DNA from: Mucilaginibacter sp. | Lineage (GTDB): Bacteria > Bacteroidota > Bacteroidia > Sphingobacteriales > Sphingobacteriaceae | Direction of reading: 5' to 3' | Length of the DNA stretch: 64,000 bases | Assembly: GCF_025362475.1 (NCBI RefSeq) | Contig: NZ_JANYGH010000037.1 | Coordinates: 1-64,000, forward strand | Shown here: positions 17,834-26,816 of the stretch, piece by piece | Position numbering within the stretch: the first letter of the stretch is position 1 | How the letters are laid out: each line of letters opens with the position of its first letter | Made by a program: the position numbers and the translations under genes | The notes under the pieces: model-generated | Told to the model about the DNA's origin: nothing | What the model saw: only the letters and a program-made list of their open reading frames with translations | Databases searched by the model: none

Positions 17834-19543
17834 ATGACTATTAAAAATAAACTCCGTACCGGCATTGGCTTTTTGTTTATACTGGCTCTTATCTGCTGCG
17901 GATTATCGGTATATTTCCTTAACCGCCTCTCGGCCGATGCCGGGCTAATCCTGAAGGATAATTATAAAACGCTGCAATACACTCAAAATATACTGGATGA
18001 GATAGATGCCAATGATGGCCCCCTCTCGGCTAAGCAAATTGCAGTGATGGATGATAACCTTAACAATCAAATGCATAATGTTACTGAGAAAGGCGAACGT
18101 GAATTAACCGATTCTTTAAGTGTTGCTTATCAGGATATTAAACTACACCAAAATACAGCCACACAAGCCCAGGTGCGTGCGCAGATTCGGCGACTCATAT
18201 ATGGCATCATGCATTTAAATATGGATGCCATTGCCCATAAAAATGATGTGGCGGCCGGTACTGCTAAAAGAGCAAATATACTGGTTGCCTTTTGCGCGGT
18301 GCTTTTATTCACCATCGCATTTACTTTTGCGGTCAATTTCCCCGGGTATATAGCTAACCCATTAAAAGAATTAACGGAGAAAATAAAAGAGATATCGAAT
18401 CGAAATTATCATCAGCAGATAGATTTTCGGTCGGATGATGAATTTGGTGAGCTGGGGCAGGCCTTTAACAATATGACCAAAAAGCTGGATGAGTATGAGA
18501 ATAGCAACCTGGCCAGTATTTTATTCGAGAAGAAGCGGATCGAGACCATCATCAATACCATGCAGGATGCCATTGTGGGTTTGGATGAAAAGATGATCAT
18601 CATATTTGCCAATGAGATAGCGTGCTCATTAATAGGCATGAGTGCGGAACAACTTACCGGTCGTTATGCGCCCGATGTAGCTTTGGAAAATGACCTGTTA
18701 AGAAATCTTTTGGTTAACGAACAGCCCAAACTAAAAATATTTGCCGATAACCGGGAAAGCTTTTACTCGCGCGAATCACTGTCAGTAAGTAGTAAAGGCA
18801 AGGTAATTGGTAAGGTGATCATCCTTAAAAATATTACCGAGTACCAGCAACTGGATGAAGCTAAAACTAACTTTATAGCTACCATATCGCATGAGTTAAA
18901 AACGCCGATATCATCCATAAAAATGAGCTTAAAATTGCTGGAGGATGATCGTATTGGTAATGTGAATACCGAACAAAGGCAGCTGTTGGAAAACATTGAC
19001 GATGACGCCCGTCGCCTGCTGCAAATAACCGGCGAACTATTGGATATGGCACAGGTAGAAACAGGTAAATTGCAGCTTAATTTTGGTAGTACCCATCCTA
19101 AAAATATTGTGGATTATGCGGTTAAGGCTATCAAATTCACAGCCGATCAAAGGCAGGTAACCATAAAAGTTAAATGCGATGACTCCCTTCCCGAAGTACA
19201 TGCCGATTTGGATAAAACTACCTGGGTACTTATCAACCTGTTATCAAACGCTATAAAATACAGCCATGAAAAATCGGTAGTAGAGCTGGTTGTTAAAAAA
19301 CATAAGAACGATGAGATAGAATTTTCTGTAACGGATCATGGTAAAGGCATAGAGGCTCAATATTTATCGCGCCTTTTTGAACGCTATTTTAAGGTGCCAA
19401 ATGCCACCGCCGATCAAACCGGAACCGGCCTCGGGCTTGCCATAGCTAAGGATTTTATAGAAGCACAATCTGGCCACATCGGGGTTGATAGCGAGATAGG
19501 AGCAGGCAGCAGGTTCGCGTTTACGTTGAAAAGGGCGGTGTAG
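17834..19543 (+). CDS. Membrane histidine kinase, partner of KdpD
   Basis: A 569-residue sensor kinase: TM1 at about 8-30, a roughly 110-residue periplasmic helical sensor, TM2 at about 148-172, HAMP about 173-228, PAS about 235-340, HisKA with phospho-accepting His353 in ATISHELKTPISS, and HATPase with N box NLLSNAIKYS and G boxes DHGKGIEAQY and GTGLGLAIAKDF. The start is 1 bp after the kdpD stop, so they are translationally coupled. No response regulator follows. I infer that it phosphorylates the sigma-54 activator encoded at 6152. Confidence 0.92.
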   Translation: MTIKNKLRTGIGFLFILALICCGLSVYFLNRLSADAGLILKDNYKTLQYTQNILDEIDANDGPLSAKQIAVMDDNLNNQMHNVTEKGERELTDSLSVAYQDIKLHQNTATQAQVRAQIRRLIYGIMHLNMDAIAHKNDVAAGTAKRANILVAFCAVLLFTIAFTFAVNFPGYIANPLKELTEKIKEISNRNYHQQIDFRSDDEFGELGQAFNNMTKKLDEYENSNLASILFEKKRIETIINTMQDAIVGLDEKMIIIFANEIACSLIGMSAEQLTGRYAPDVALENDLLRNLLVNEQPKLKIFADNRESFYSRESLSVSSKGKVIGKVIILKNITEYQQLDEAKTNFIATISHELKTPISSIKMSLKLLEDDRIGNVNTEQRQLLENIDDDARRLLQITGELLDMAQVETGKLQLNFGSTHPKNIVDYAVKAIKFTADQRQVTIKVKCDDSLPEVHADLDKTTWVLINLLSNAIKYSHEKSVVELVVKKHKNDEIEFSVTDHGKGIEAQYLSRLFERYFKVPNATADQTGTGLGLAIAKDFIEAQSGHIGVDSEIGAGSRFAFTLKRAV

Positions 19544-19643
19544 CTCGTGGAAAAAACAGTAATGACATAAAAAAACCGCGTCATTGCGAGTTTTAAAATC
19601 CGTTTGGCCTCTGAAGGAGAAAATGACGTGACAAAAATGGCTA

Positions 19644-19716
19644 TCATCCTGAGCCTGTCAAAGGATAGTGGGCAAAGGCCTTTCCGCGCGAGTCTTCGAC
19701 AGGCTCAGACTGACAG
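19644..19716. repeat. TGTC..CTGAGC-type hairpin repeat, copy 1
   Basis: ATCCTGAGCCTGTCAAAGG pairs with CTTCGACAGGCTCAGACTG around a loop reading GTGGGCAAAGGCC. The same loop text occurs reverse-complemented in the copy at 22032-22106, so the two copies are in opposite orientation on either side of the arsenic cluster. Confidence 0.7.
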
Positions 19717-19741
19717 GCCCACACGCCTCAAAATCCAATAA

Positions 19742-19838
19742 GTCATTGCTGTAAGGTACGAAGCAATCCCAAACCATACAGAGTGTATTTGTATAGCTAC
19801 TCTGTAGGTCGGGGATTGCTTTGTACCTTATAATGACG
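19742..19838. repeat. GAAGCAATC-type hairpin repeat, copy 1
   Basis: AAGGTACGAAGCAATCCC (19753-19770) pairs with GGGATTGCTTTGTACCTT (19812-19829); outer GTCATT and AATGAC also pair. It is related to the copy at 43082-43166. Together with the preceding repeat it fills most of the 490-bp gap between the kinase gene and the arsenic cluster, which holds no gene. Confidence 0.7.
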
Positions 19839-19998
19839 ATTTATAGGACTACGTGAAAAAAACAACACTGATAATCAATGGCTTAAAGCCGTGTTATCGG
19901 CGTGACAATCTTTTGTAACGTAATTTTCCCTCCCCAGGATCCCCGGATTTTCCAATTTACAATTAAATTTTTTTAATTGATTCGTCTTTTAAACTATT

Positions 19999-20018
19999 AA
20001 TCGTAATATTGCAATATA
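19999..20018 (+). promoter_or_regulatory. Candidate ArsR operator of the arsenic cluster
   Basis: AATCGTAATATTGCAATATA lies 19 bp before the DUF6428 gene and shares the core GTAATATTGC with the site directly upstream of arsR (21486-21503). The core is partly palindromic, as expected for an ArsR dimer site. Confidence 0.5.
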
Positions 20019-20036
20019 TAATTCAATGCTTGTATT

Positions 20037-20600
20037 ATGAAAAATCAGGAAGCTATAAATTGGATGGAATTTAAGGAGCAATTGCTTGCTCATCCGCAAC
20101 TGGATCTGCAATTTCAGTATGCAGAAAATAAATGGGTAGATGCTTCATACCACATCACCGAAATTAAACAGGCACCCATCACATCGGTTGATTGTGGAGG
20201 CAAAATGAACAGCTGGACAGAGATCATCGTTCAACTGTGGGAGCCTGTTGGGCAACAACAGGAAAGGGCAATGCAGGTTGAAAAGGCTTTATCTATCATC
20301 GGGCTTGTTGAAAAAACATTACCTTTAAATCCATTGGCAACGGTTAAAATTGAGTTTGGTAATTCGGACTTTGATACCCGCCAAATGTATCCTAACCAGG
20401 TAATAGCCGAAGGGAATAATCTGATTGTTGATCTTAGGCCAGATACCGTGCAATGCAAAGCCATTGAACGTGGCGGCAGTTGTGGTACTACTGATACCGG
20501 CGAAGAGTGCTGCGCACCGGCTACAGTAAAGCCCAAAATTGAATTAAAGAATCTTGCTGTTGCTACTGAATGCTGTACCCCAGGTGGGGGATGCTGTTAA
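20037..20600 (+). CDS. DUF6428 protein with cysteine-rich tail, arsenic cluster
   Basis: A 187-residue soluble protein of the DUF6428 type, a family regularly seen in Bacteroidota arsenic clusters. Residues 1-135 form an alpha/beta domain (ITSVDCGGKMNSWTEIIVQLW). The last 50 residues hold cysteine pairs: SCGTT, EECCAP, TECCTP and GGGCC. Adjacent cysteines like these are good thiol ligands for As(III); a role as arsenite chaperone or sink is inference. It is first in the row DUF6428, acetyltransferase, arsC, arsR and has an operator-like motif upstream. Confidence 0.8.
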   Translation: MKNQEAINWMEFKEQLLAHPQLDLQFQYAENKWVDASYHITEIKQAPITSVDCGGKMNSWTEIIVQLWEPVGQQQERAMQVEKALSIIGLVEKTLPLNPLATVKIEFGNSDFDTRQMYPNQVIAEGNNLIVDLRPDTVQCKAIERGGSCGTTDTGEECCAPATVKPKIELKNLAVATECCTPGGGCC

Positions 20601-20611
20601 AATAAAAAAGT

Positions 20612-21042
20612 ATGTTAATAGAAAAAGCTGAAAACTACAGGGATAGCATTGTTCAACTGCTGAAGGCTGCAAAGCTACCGGTTGAAGATCTGCCATTATC
20701 GCTGGATGAATTTTCTATTGCATTAAATGATAACAACGATGTAATAGGCGTAGTTGGGCTGGAAATTTATGGCGATTATGCTTTGCTCCTTCATTGGCTG
20801 TTGAGCCCGGGTATCGCGGCCAGGGGATAGCAAACAAATTGCTTGGCATTGCCGAGGGATCTGCATTGTTAAAAAGCGTAAAGGCAATTTACCTTATCAC
20901 AGAAACAGCATCGGTGTATTTTGGCCGAAAAGGATATATGACTGTTCCACGTATTGAGGTGCCTGATGAAATAAAGGTTTCTTCGGAGTTTAGTTATGTG
21001 TGCCCTGCGTCGGCCATTGTAATGAAAAAAGAACTGAATTAA
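20612..21042 (+). pseudogene. ArsN-like GNAT acetyltransferase, frameshifted
   Basis: Frame 1 (from ATG at 20612) reads a normal GNAT N-terminus up to GLEIYGDYALL and then runs out of frame to a stop at 20830. The other frame continues with LAVEPGYRGQGIANKLL, which contains the acetyl-CoA-binding RGQGIA motif, to a stop at 21042. Restoring a single base at about 20789-20790 (CTCC-TTCA to CTCCGTTCA) gives the usual LLRSLAVEPGYRGQG. The intact product would be a 143-residue acetyltransferase of the type found in arsenic operons. It is a true pseudogene or a one-base sequence error. Confidence 0.85.
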
Positions 21043-21044
21043 TA

Positions 21045-21458
21045 ATGAAAAAAATATTAGTGTTATGTACCGGCAATAGTTGCCGCAGCCAGATAGCCCA
21101 CGGCTATTTACAACATTTTGCCGGTGATAAAGCCGAAATTTATAGTGCCGGCGTCGAGATTCATGGCGTAAACCCTAAGGCGATTAAAATAATGGCCGAA
21201 GATCATATCGATATCTCGCATCATACATCAAATAATGTTGATGAGTATATGGAGATCCCTTTTGACTACATTATTACAGTTTGTGATAATGCTAAAGAAA
21301 ACTGCCCATACTTTCCATCCAAAGCTGAGCGTTTTCACCAAAACTTTCCCGACCCAGCTAAAGCTACCGGAACAGAAGATGAGGTGATTAATGAGTTTAG
21401 GCGGGTGAGGGAAATGATCAAAATATTCTCGGCCAGTTTTATACAGCAGCACGTTTAA
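21045..21458 (+). CDS. arsC: Arsenate reductase, low-molecular-weight phosphatase family
   Basis: A 137-residue enzyme that reduces As(V) to As(III). ATG at 21045 gives the family start MKKILVLCTGNSCRS; the longer open frame upstream overlaps the acetyltransferase gene and is not used. The P-loop C-x5-R is at residues 8-14 and the C-terminal redox cysteines lie in TVCDNAKENCPYF. This is the thioredoxin-coupled ArsC class. It starts 2 bp after the acetyltransferase stop. No arsenite efflux gene (arsB or acr3) is present in the window. Confidence 0.93.
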   Translation: MKKILVLCTGNSCRSQIAHGYLQHFAGDKAEIYSAGVEIHGVNPKAIKIMAEDHIDISHHTSNNVDEYMEIPFDYIITVCDNAKENCPYFPSKAERFHQNFPDPAKATGTEDEVINEFRRVREMIKIFSASFIQQHV

Positions 21459-21485
21459 AACCGTAGTTTGATTATTAATCACTTT

Positions 21486-21503
21486 ATTGTAATATTGCTT
21501 GTA
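21486..21503 (+). promoter_or_regulatory. Candidate ArsR operator at arsR
   Basis: ATTGTAATATTGCTTGTA directly abuts the arsR ATG at 21504 and shares GTAATATTGC with the motif ahead of the DUF6428 gene. Binding here would block arsR expression. Confidence 0.45.
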
Positions 21504-21833
21504 ATGGGTTTAACTAAAACAGAAAACTTTACCGAGGCTCAAAACGAGCTGGCCAAAATGCTTAAGGCATTGGCGCATCCCGCGCGCATTGCTATTATTG
21601 AGCATTTGATAAAGGCCAATGCCTGCATCGGGAACGATTTGGTTGATATATTGGGTTTGGCCCAGCCCACCACCTCGCAGCACCTGCGCGAACTTAAAGA
21701 CGCCGGAATAATTAAAGGCACCATCGAAGGCACATCCATGAACTATTGTATTGACCAGGTGAAATGGAAACAATACGCTGATAAGTTGAACGCCTTTTTT
21801 GTTACAGTGAATGTTTCTGACGGTTGCTGTTGA
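21504..21833 (+). CDS. arsR: ArsR-family transcriptional regulator
   Basis: A 109-residue winged-helix repressor from the ATG at 21504; the longer frame from 21468 adds a hydrophobic leader that does not fit. The helix-turn-helix is LGLAQPTTSQHLRELKDAGII. The usual ArsR metal box ELCVCDL is absent; a cysteine occurs in NACIGND and two at the very end (SDGCC), which may be the As(III) site. It is last in the cluster and has an operator-like motif just upstream, so it may be autoregulated from its own promoter. Confidence 0.9.
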   Translation: MGLTKTENFTEAQNELAKMLKALAHPARIAIIEHLIKANACIGNDLVDILGLAQPTTSQHLRELKDAGIIKGTIEGTSMNYCIDQVKWKQYADKLNAFFVTVNVSDGCC

Positions 21834-21896
21834 TCTTTTTTGATCGAATTGTTTTATCGCAATAAAATTTTACGGCCTGCATCCAAAAAAAATCTC

Positions 21897-21992
21897 TTTG
21901 TCATCCTTGAGCGTAGCGAAGGATTTATTATTCGCCATGCTTTTTCGCTCTGTAAGTCTGCGAATAGAACCTTCACTACGCTTCTTATGACG
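21897..21992. repeat. Long hairpin repeat, GAAGGAT..ATTCGC family, copy 1
   Basis: TTTGTCATCC and CGTAGCGAAGG on the left pair with CCTTCACTACG and ATGACG on the right, around the apex text TTCGCCATGCTT and GTCTGCGAATAG. The same apex text occurs at 39945-39975 with different stem bases. Confidence 0.75.
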
Positions 21993-22031
21993 TGGTTGGT
22001 ATTTATTAACGTATCTACGGCCTAAAAAGGC

Positions 22032-22106
22032 CTGTCACCCTGAGCTTGTCGAAGGGTCGCGCGCAGAGGCCTTTGCCCACATGCTTCGACAGGCTCAGCA
22101 GGACAG
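22032..22106. repeat. TGTC..CTGAGC-type hairpin repeat, copy 2 (inverted)
   Basis: CTGTCACCCTGAGCTTGTCG (22032-22051) pairs with CGACAGGCTCAGCAGGACAG (22087-22106). The loop text is the reverse complement of that at 19644-19716. It lies between arsR and the convergent GH42 gene. Confidence 0.75.
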
Positions 22107-22120
22107 CCCTTTTTAAAACG

Positions 22121-24205
22121 TCAATTCACCTCCACAATCTTAATCCCCCAGGGTTCCAGCTGCATAGCCGAATTGGCGTTTACGCCTGCACCCGATAACA
22201 ACTCTTTTCCATTGCTGTAAGGATAAGTAAAACTGCTTTCCTTGTCCGAATAGTTGAAATAATAATGCACTGTTTTACCTTTTTGATTAGTGCCATACTT
22301 GGTAATTATTGGGAAGGCCAACTGTTGATCAGCACCCCATAAGCCAACTTTTTTCACCGCATCGGCCAGTATTTTATCGGTTACAGCATTACTGGTTAGG
22401 CAACCTATATAGGTTGCCAGGCCTTTACCGTAAGCGTTTTCGGTGATGGCTGCATATTTACCCCAAACCGGGTGATCATAATAGGCCAGCACTTTAGCTG
22501 TTGTTGGAGTGATAAGCTCCATCCAGGTATTGAGTTTTTTATCTTCGGGCTTAAGGTTGAAATCATCGCCTTTTAAACCAACATTTTCGGGTACTGTAAA
22601 TTGGCTGTAGTAAATTCCACAGGCCTCGTTGATTATTCCTGGCTGATGGGTTGTTCTCACTTTTACATTTTCATCACTAAATCCACTTTTTACTGTGTAA
22701 ATAATATGGCCGCCATTTTTTACGTAACGGTTTAAACGCTGCAATAAACTATCAGGTGCTGCATACAAAACGGGTACTATCAGCAGTTTATAATTTTCGA
22801 TGTTCTGGCTGGTAGGGTCAACAAAATCGCAGCCTACATTCATGTGGTATAAACCATCATACAGTTGGCGTAATATATCATTGTAGCTGGTTCGTACACC
22901 CCACCCAAATCCAAAAGCCTTAAATCCGGTAAGGGCCTCATTGCTGAACAATATGGCTACATCGTTTTTCTTTTTCAGGTTTATGAGATTAGCGCTAAGC
23001 CTGTCAAAATCTTTACCTATGGTTTTTGCTTCGTTGTAAACCGGGTTTGGCTCAAAATCATGACTTAACAAGCCTTTCCAATAAGTTTCTGCAGAGTTAT
23101 GGATAGAATGCCAGGGCCAGTAACCCACCATGTTGGCGCCCGATGCCAGGTGACTAAAGGCCTGTAACCTTAACTGCCCCGGATAAGGTGTCCATTGCGC
23201 GAAACCCTGAGCTTCGGTTTCTATTGTCAAATAATTTTTACCGCCCTTCATTGATCGGGTTACATCGCCGCCAAATGAAATTTCGGAGCCTGTGAGGTTA
23301 TCCTGGCTGGGGTGGTAAATATCAATGCCCGCAATATCCATTGATTTGGCTGCCGCAAAGTGGTCAACATCCGGTTGGATCCCGAATGAATAGCCTCGCC
23401 ATTCCAAATCGAAATTTTGAGTAATGAACTGGTCTGGTCGTTTGTATTCGCGCACAATAGCGGCCTGCCAGCCTAAATACTGGGTAACCTGCTGCCTTTG
23501 AAATTTGGCAAATTCAGAGGATAAACTGGCGTTGATGGTGCCATTCATCGAAGGAAAATCATCCCAGTTATTGATGCGGTTGCTCCAGTAATCCAGGCCA
23601 AAAATGTGGTTAATATTATCAAGCGTGTGGTATTTTGCCTGCATGTATTTTACAAACAAGGCCTGTACATTTGGTCCGGATGTGCCGTAAGCTTTGGTCT
23701 CATTATCTACCTGGTAGCCAATTACAGCAGGATTATCCTTCACATGTTCCATTATTTTCCTGATCACCCGCTCGGCATAAGTCCTGAAATCCGTATTGGT
23801 AATATCCATATTTTGCCTTGCCCCATATTGGTTTTGGCCCGATGGAGTTATAGCTAATATTTCGGGATGTTTTTTAGCCATCCAGGTAGGTATAGCGTAA
23901 GTAGGGGTACCAACAATCACTTTTATTCCACCTTTTTGCATGGCGGCTAATACCCGGTCGATATGGGTAAAATCAAATACGCCATCTTGCGGCTCAACGG
24001 TGCTCCAGGTTGATTCGGCAATGCGTACCACGTTAATGCCACAATCTTTCATCATCTGCACATCCTTATACAGCCTTTCATAAGGCATGTATTCATCGTA
24101 ATAAGCAACACCGTAAAGCAGTTTATCCATTTTAGGATATTGTGCAAAAACAGATAAACTCAACAACAATTGCAGGGCTAAAAGCAGCAGGTATTTCTTC
24201 TTCAT
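22121..24205 (-). CDS. GH42 beta-galactosidase, exported
   Basis: A 694-residue glycoside hydrolase family 42 enzyme that hydrolyses terminal beta-galactosides. ATG at 24205 is chosen because MKKKYLLLLALQLLLSLSVFAQ is a perfect signal peptide; the open frame extends 41 codons further upstream without meaning. The acid/base Glu169 lies in QVDNETKAYG and the nucleophile Glu329 in TIETEAQG. The TIM barrel (about 25-410) is followed by a trimerisation-type domain with VAILFSNEAL and a C-terminal beta domain. It is divergent from the GH43-like gene with 236 bp between starts, suggesting joint polysaccharide use. Confidence 0.92.
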   Translation of the reverse strand: MKKKYLLLLALQLLLSLSVFAQYPKMDKLLYGVAYYDEYMPYERLYKDVQMMKDCGINVVRIAESTWSTVEPQDGVFDFTHIDRVLAAMQKGGIKVIVGTPTYAIPTWMAKKHPEILAITPSGQNQYGARQNMDITNTDFRTYAERVIRKIMEHVKDNPAVIGYQVDNETKAYGTSGPNVQALFVKYMQAKYHTLDNINHIFGLDYWSNRINNWDDFPSMNGTINASLSSEFAKFQRQQVTQYLGWQAAIVREYKRPDQFITQNFDLEWRGYSFGIQPDVDHFAAAKSMDIAGIDIYHPSQDNLTGSEISFGGDVTRSMKGGKNYLTIETEAQGFAQWTPYPGQLRLQAFSHLASGANMVGYWPWHSIHNSAETYWKGLLSHDFEPNPVYNEAKTIGKDFDRLSANLINLKKKNDVAILFSNEALTGFKAFGFGWGVRTSYNDILRQLYDGLYHMNVGCDFVDPTSQNIENYKLLIVPVLYAAPDSLLQRLNRYVKNGGHIIYTVKSGFSDENVKVRTTHQPGIINEACGIYYSQFTVPENVGLKGDDFNLKPEDKKLNTWMELITPTTAKVLAYYDHPVWGKYAAITENAYGKGLATYIGCLTSNAVTDKILADAVKKVGLWGADQQLAFPIITKYGTNQKGKTVHYYFNYSDKESSFTYPYSNGKELLSGAGVNANSAMQLEPWGIKIVEVN

Positions 24206-24441
24206 AAAAATGAAATTTAGGATGATTGGGTTATGAGGATGAAAGTACAAATTAATTGTGTCTTTAACACACATTAATAAAATATTGGAGAGTAAAATTG
24301 AATGAGGTAACCGGTTTTTGGTATGCACAAAGCTTAGGTGAATGCTTTTGAGCAGTAAATGTAGTAGTATATGTGGTTTTTGTTAATGTTTTAAAACAGA
24401 TATTAGCTTTCTGTTATTTACTACATAAGCCTATATAATTT

Positions 24442-26199
24442 ATGAAATTAACTGCCCGTATTTTACCAATACTGCTGTTTTGTTTTTGTTTACAAGAGTT
24501 AAGCGCACAAACCAAAAAGCTTACTTACTGTAACCCGCTTAACCTTGATTATGGTTACACGCCCTTTGCCGATTTTTCCAGCTGGGGCAGGCACCGTGCC
24601 ACCGCCGACCCTACCATGACTCTTTTTAAGGGGAAATATTACCTTTTTAGCACCAACCAGTTTGGCTATTGGTGGAGCAATGATATGCTTAACTGGAACT
24701 TTGTTTACCGCAAATTTGTACGGCCTTACAACCAAAATCCCGGCGATGAACTTTGCGCCCCTGCTACCCTGGTTTTGGGCGATACGCTGTTGGTAATAGG
24801 TTCAACCTATAATAAAGACTTTACACTGTGGATGAGCACCAATCCCACCAAAGATGACTGGAAGGCGGCCAAAGATTATTTTAAGGTAGGCGCCTGGGAT
24901 CCGGGTATGTTTGCCGACGATGACGGGAGAGTATACATCTACCATGGTTCCAGCAATACGCTGCCGCTTTACGGGCAGGAGATAGACCGGAAAACATTTG
25001 AACCCATAGGCCCCAAGAAAGAAATGGTAAAACTCGACCCGGAAAAGCATGGATGGGAGCGTTTTGGCGAGCATAATGATAATGTGTTCCTGCTGCCATT
25101 TATTGAAGGCTCATGGATGAATAAGCATAACGGGAAATACTACCTGCAATTTGGTGCACCCGGCACCAAGCAAAGCGGCTACGGCGATGGCGTTTTTGTA
25201 GGCGATAAGCCATTGGGGCCTTTTACTTATCAAAAGCATAATCCATTCTCCTACAAACCCGGAGGCTTTGCAAAAGGGGCGGGGCATGGCGCTACCTGGG
25301 CAGATAAGTATGGCAATTTTTGGCATATCAGCACCATGGGCATTGCGGTAAAAAACAACTTTGAGCGTCGTATCGGCTTCTGGCCTGCCGGCTTTGATCA
25401 GGACGGTACGTTGTACTGTAATACAGCATATGGCGATTATCCGCAATATTTAGCTGCCGGGCCCGAAGATCACCTGAAGAGTAATTTTACAGGCTGGATG
25501 ATCCTGAATTATAACAAACCGGTTGAGGTATCATCAACCCTGGGGGCCTATGGCGCAAACAATGCCGTTGATGAGGATATTAAAACCTATTGGAGCGCCA
25601 AAACGGCCAGCAAAGGGGAGTGGTTTAAAACAGATCTGGGCGAGATAAGCATTATAAACGCAATTCAGATCAACTATGCCGATCAGGATGCGGAGTTACT
25701 GGGCAAATCGTTGGGGGTTTTTCATCAGTACATGGTTTATTCATCGTTGGATGGAAAGGCGTGGAAGCCTTTGATTGACAAAAGCAAAAACAAAACCGAT
25801 GTTCCGCATGACTATATCGAACTAAAAAGCCCTGCAAAGGCTCGTTATCTTAAAATGGTTAACCTGCATATGCCAACCGGTAAGTTCGCATTATCTGGCT
25901 TCAGGGTGTTTGGTAAAGGTGCAGGCGCCCGGCCCGATACTGTGCAAAATCTGATTGCGTTACGTGGTGATAGTGAGCGCCGTAATTCCTGGCTTAAATG
26001 GAAACCAAATGATCAGGCTACCGGTTACACTATTTACTTTGGCATAGCGCCCGATAAACTGTACAATAACATGATGGTGTATGGCAAAAATGAATTTTAT
26101 TTTAGTGGAATGGACAGGGACTTGCCGTATTATTTCCAGATAGAGGCCTTTAATGAAAATGGGATTTCGCAACGCACAAAAATAATTAAGGTTGATTGA
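24442..26199 (+). CDS. GH43-like glycosidase with discoidin and Fn3 domains, exported
   Basis: A 585-residue secreted protein: signal peptide 1-22 (LFCFCLQELSAQ), a five-bladed propeller glycosidase domain about 25-345, an F5/8-type C (discoidin) module about 355-480 (NAVDEDIKTYWSA, GEWFKTDLGEI), and a fibronectin III module about 490-585. The start RATADPTMTLFKGKYYLFST gives the general-base Asp of the GH43 clan (ADPTM), and GAWDPGMFADDDGRVYIYHGS the second acidic site. The substrate is unknown, probably an arabinan or galactan side chain given the GH42 neighbour. Confidence 0.82.
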   Translation: MKLTARILPILLFCFCLQELSAQTKKLTYCNPLNLDYGYTPFADFSSWGRHRATADPTMTLFKGKYYLFSTNQFGYWWSNDMLNWNFVYRKFVRPYNQNPGDELCAPATLVLGDTLLVIGSTYNKDFTLWMSTNPTKDDWKAAKDYFKVGAWDPGMFADDDGRVYIYHGSSNTLPLYGQEIDRKTFEPIGPKKEMVKLDPEKHGWERFGEHNDNVFLLPFIEGSWMNKHNGKYYLQFGAPGTKQSGYGDGVFVGDKPLGPFTYQKHNPFSYKPGGFAKGAGHGATWADKYGNFWHISTMGIAVKNNFERRIGFWPAGFDQDGTLYCNTAYGDYPQYLAAGPEDHLKSNFTGWMILNYNKPVEVSSTLGAYGANNAVDEDIKTYWSAKTASKGEWFKTDLGEISIINAIQINYADQDAELLGKSLGVFHQYMVYSSLDGKAWKPLIDKSKNKTDVPHDYIELKSPAKARYLKMVNLHMPTGKFALSGFRVFGKGAGARPDTVQNLIALRGDSERRNSWLKWKPNDQATGYTIYFGIAPDKLYNNMMVYGKNEFYFSGMDRDLPYYFQIEAFNENGISQRTKIIKVD

Positions 26200-26267
26200 G
26201 GTATCGGGGACAGTATTTATTAATGCAAATGGCCCAATAGTTGCGGTTTTTTTGTAAACTGCAATCT

Positions 26268-26768
26268 ATGCTGAAAACAATACCCTTATTTATGATGCTT
26301 CTGTTTTTTTATGGTGAAACTAAAGCACAAACTATTGATAGCACTTTAAAAAAATCGCCGGTTAAAACCTTAAGTGATGCGCAGTATAATGCATTATTAA
26401 AGGGCGATGATATTTTTAACATGCCCCCTGTTGCTGTTGTAAATCATTACCCGATGCCCGATAAGGCCATTGCATTTAAAAAAGAGGAGGGGCTTAGTCC
26501 GGTACAAATAACCCAAATTACAGTAATTGCCAACGAGCTGAAGCGTAAAAAGATGGAGATGGGTAAGTTCATCATCACCAATGAACAGGCATTGGATAAT
26601 TTATTGCGGAGGGGCACCGATGAAGGGAGTATTATTTTTTATGGTAACAGATCGGGATTATACTACGGTGAGCTCAGAAATGCCATATTATTGGCATGTT
26701 ATAACACCTGGAAATTACTGGCGCCGGCTCAAATTAAAAAGCTGGAAACTTTGCAAAATCATAATTGA
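26268..26768 (+). CDS. Exported Spy/CpxP-like hypothetical protein
   Basis: A 166-residue protein from the ATG at 26268, giving signal peptide LKTIPLFMMLLFFYGETKAQ; the frame begins 9 codons earlier without signal character. After a low-complexity linker comes a helical region (LSPVQITQITVIANELKRKKMEM to LLAPAQIKKLETLQ) with two L-[ST/A]-P-x-Q-I helices, resembling the LTxxQ pattern of the periplasmic Spy/CpxP fold. I would expect a periplasmic stress or chaperone-like protein; the function is unproven. It precedes accA by 48 bp but is probably separately expressed. Confidence 0.65.
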   Translation: MLKTIPLFMMLLFFYGETKAQTIDSTLKKSPVKTLSDAQYNALLKGDDIFNMPPVAVVNHYPMPDKAIAFKKEEGLSPVQITQITVIANELKRKKMEMGKFIITNEQALDNLLRRGTDEGSIIFYGNRSGLYYGELRNAILLACYNTWKLLAPAQIKKLETLQNHN

Positions 26769-26816
26769 TAAATTTGCCGTTTGATTTGCTTAATTTAGCG
26801 GCCCCAAATAAAGTGT

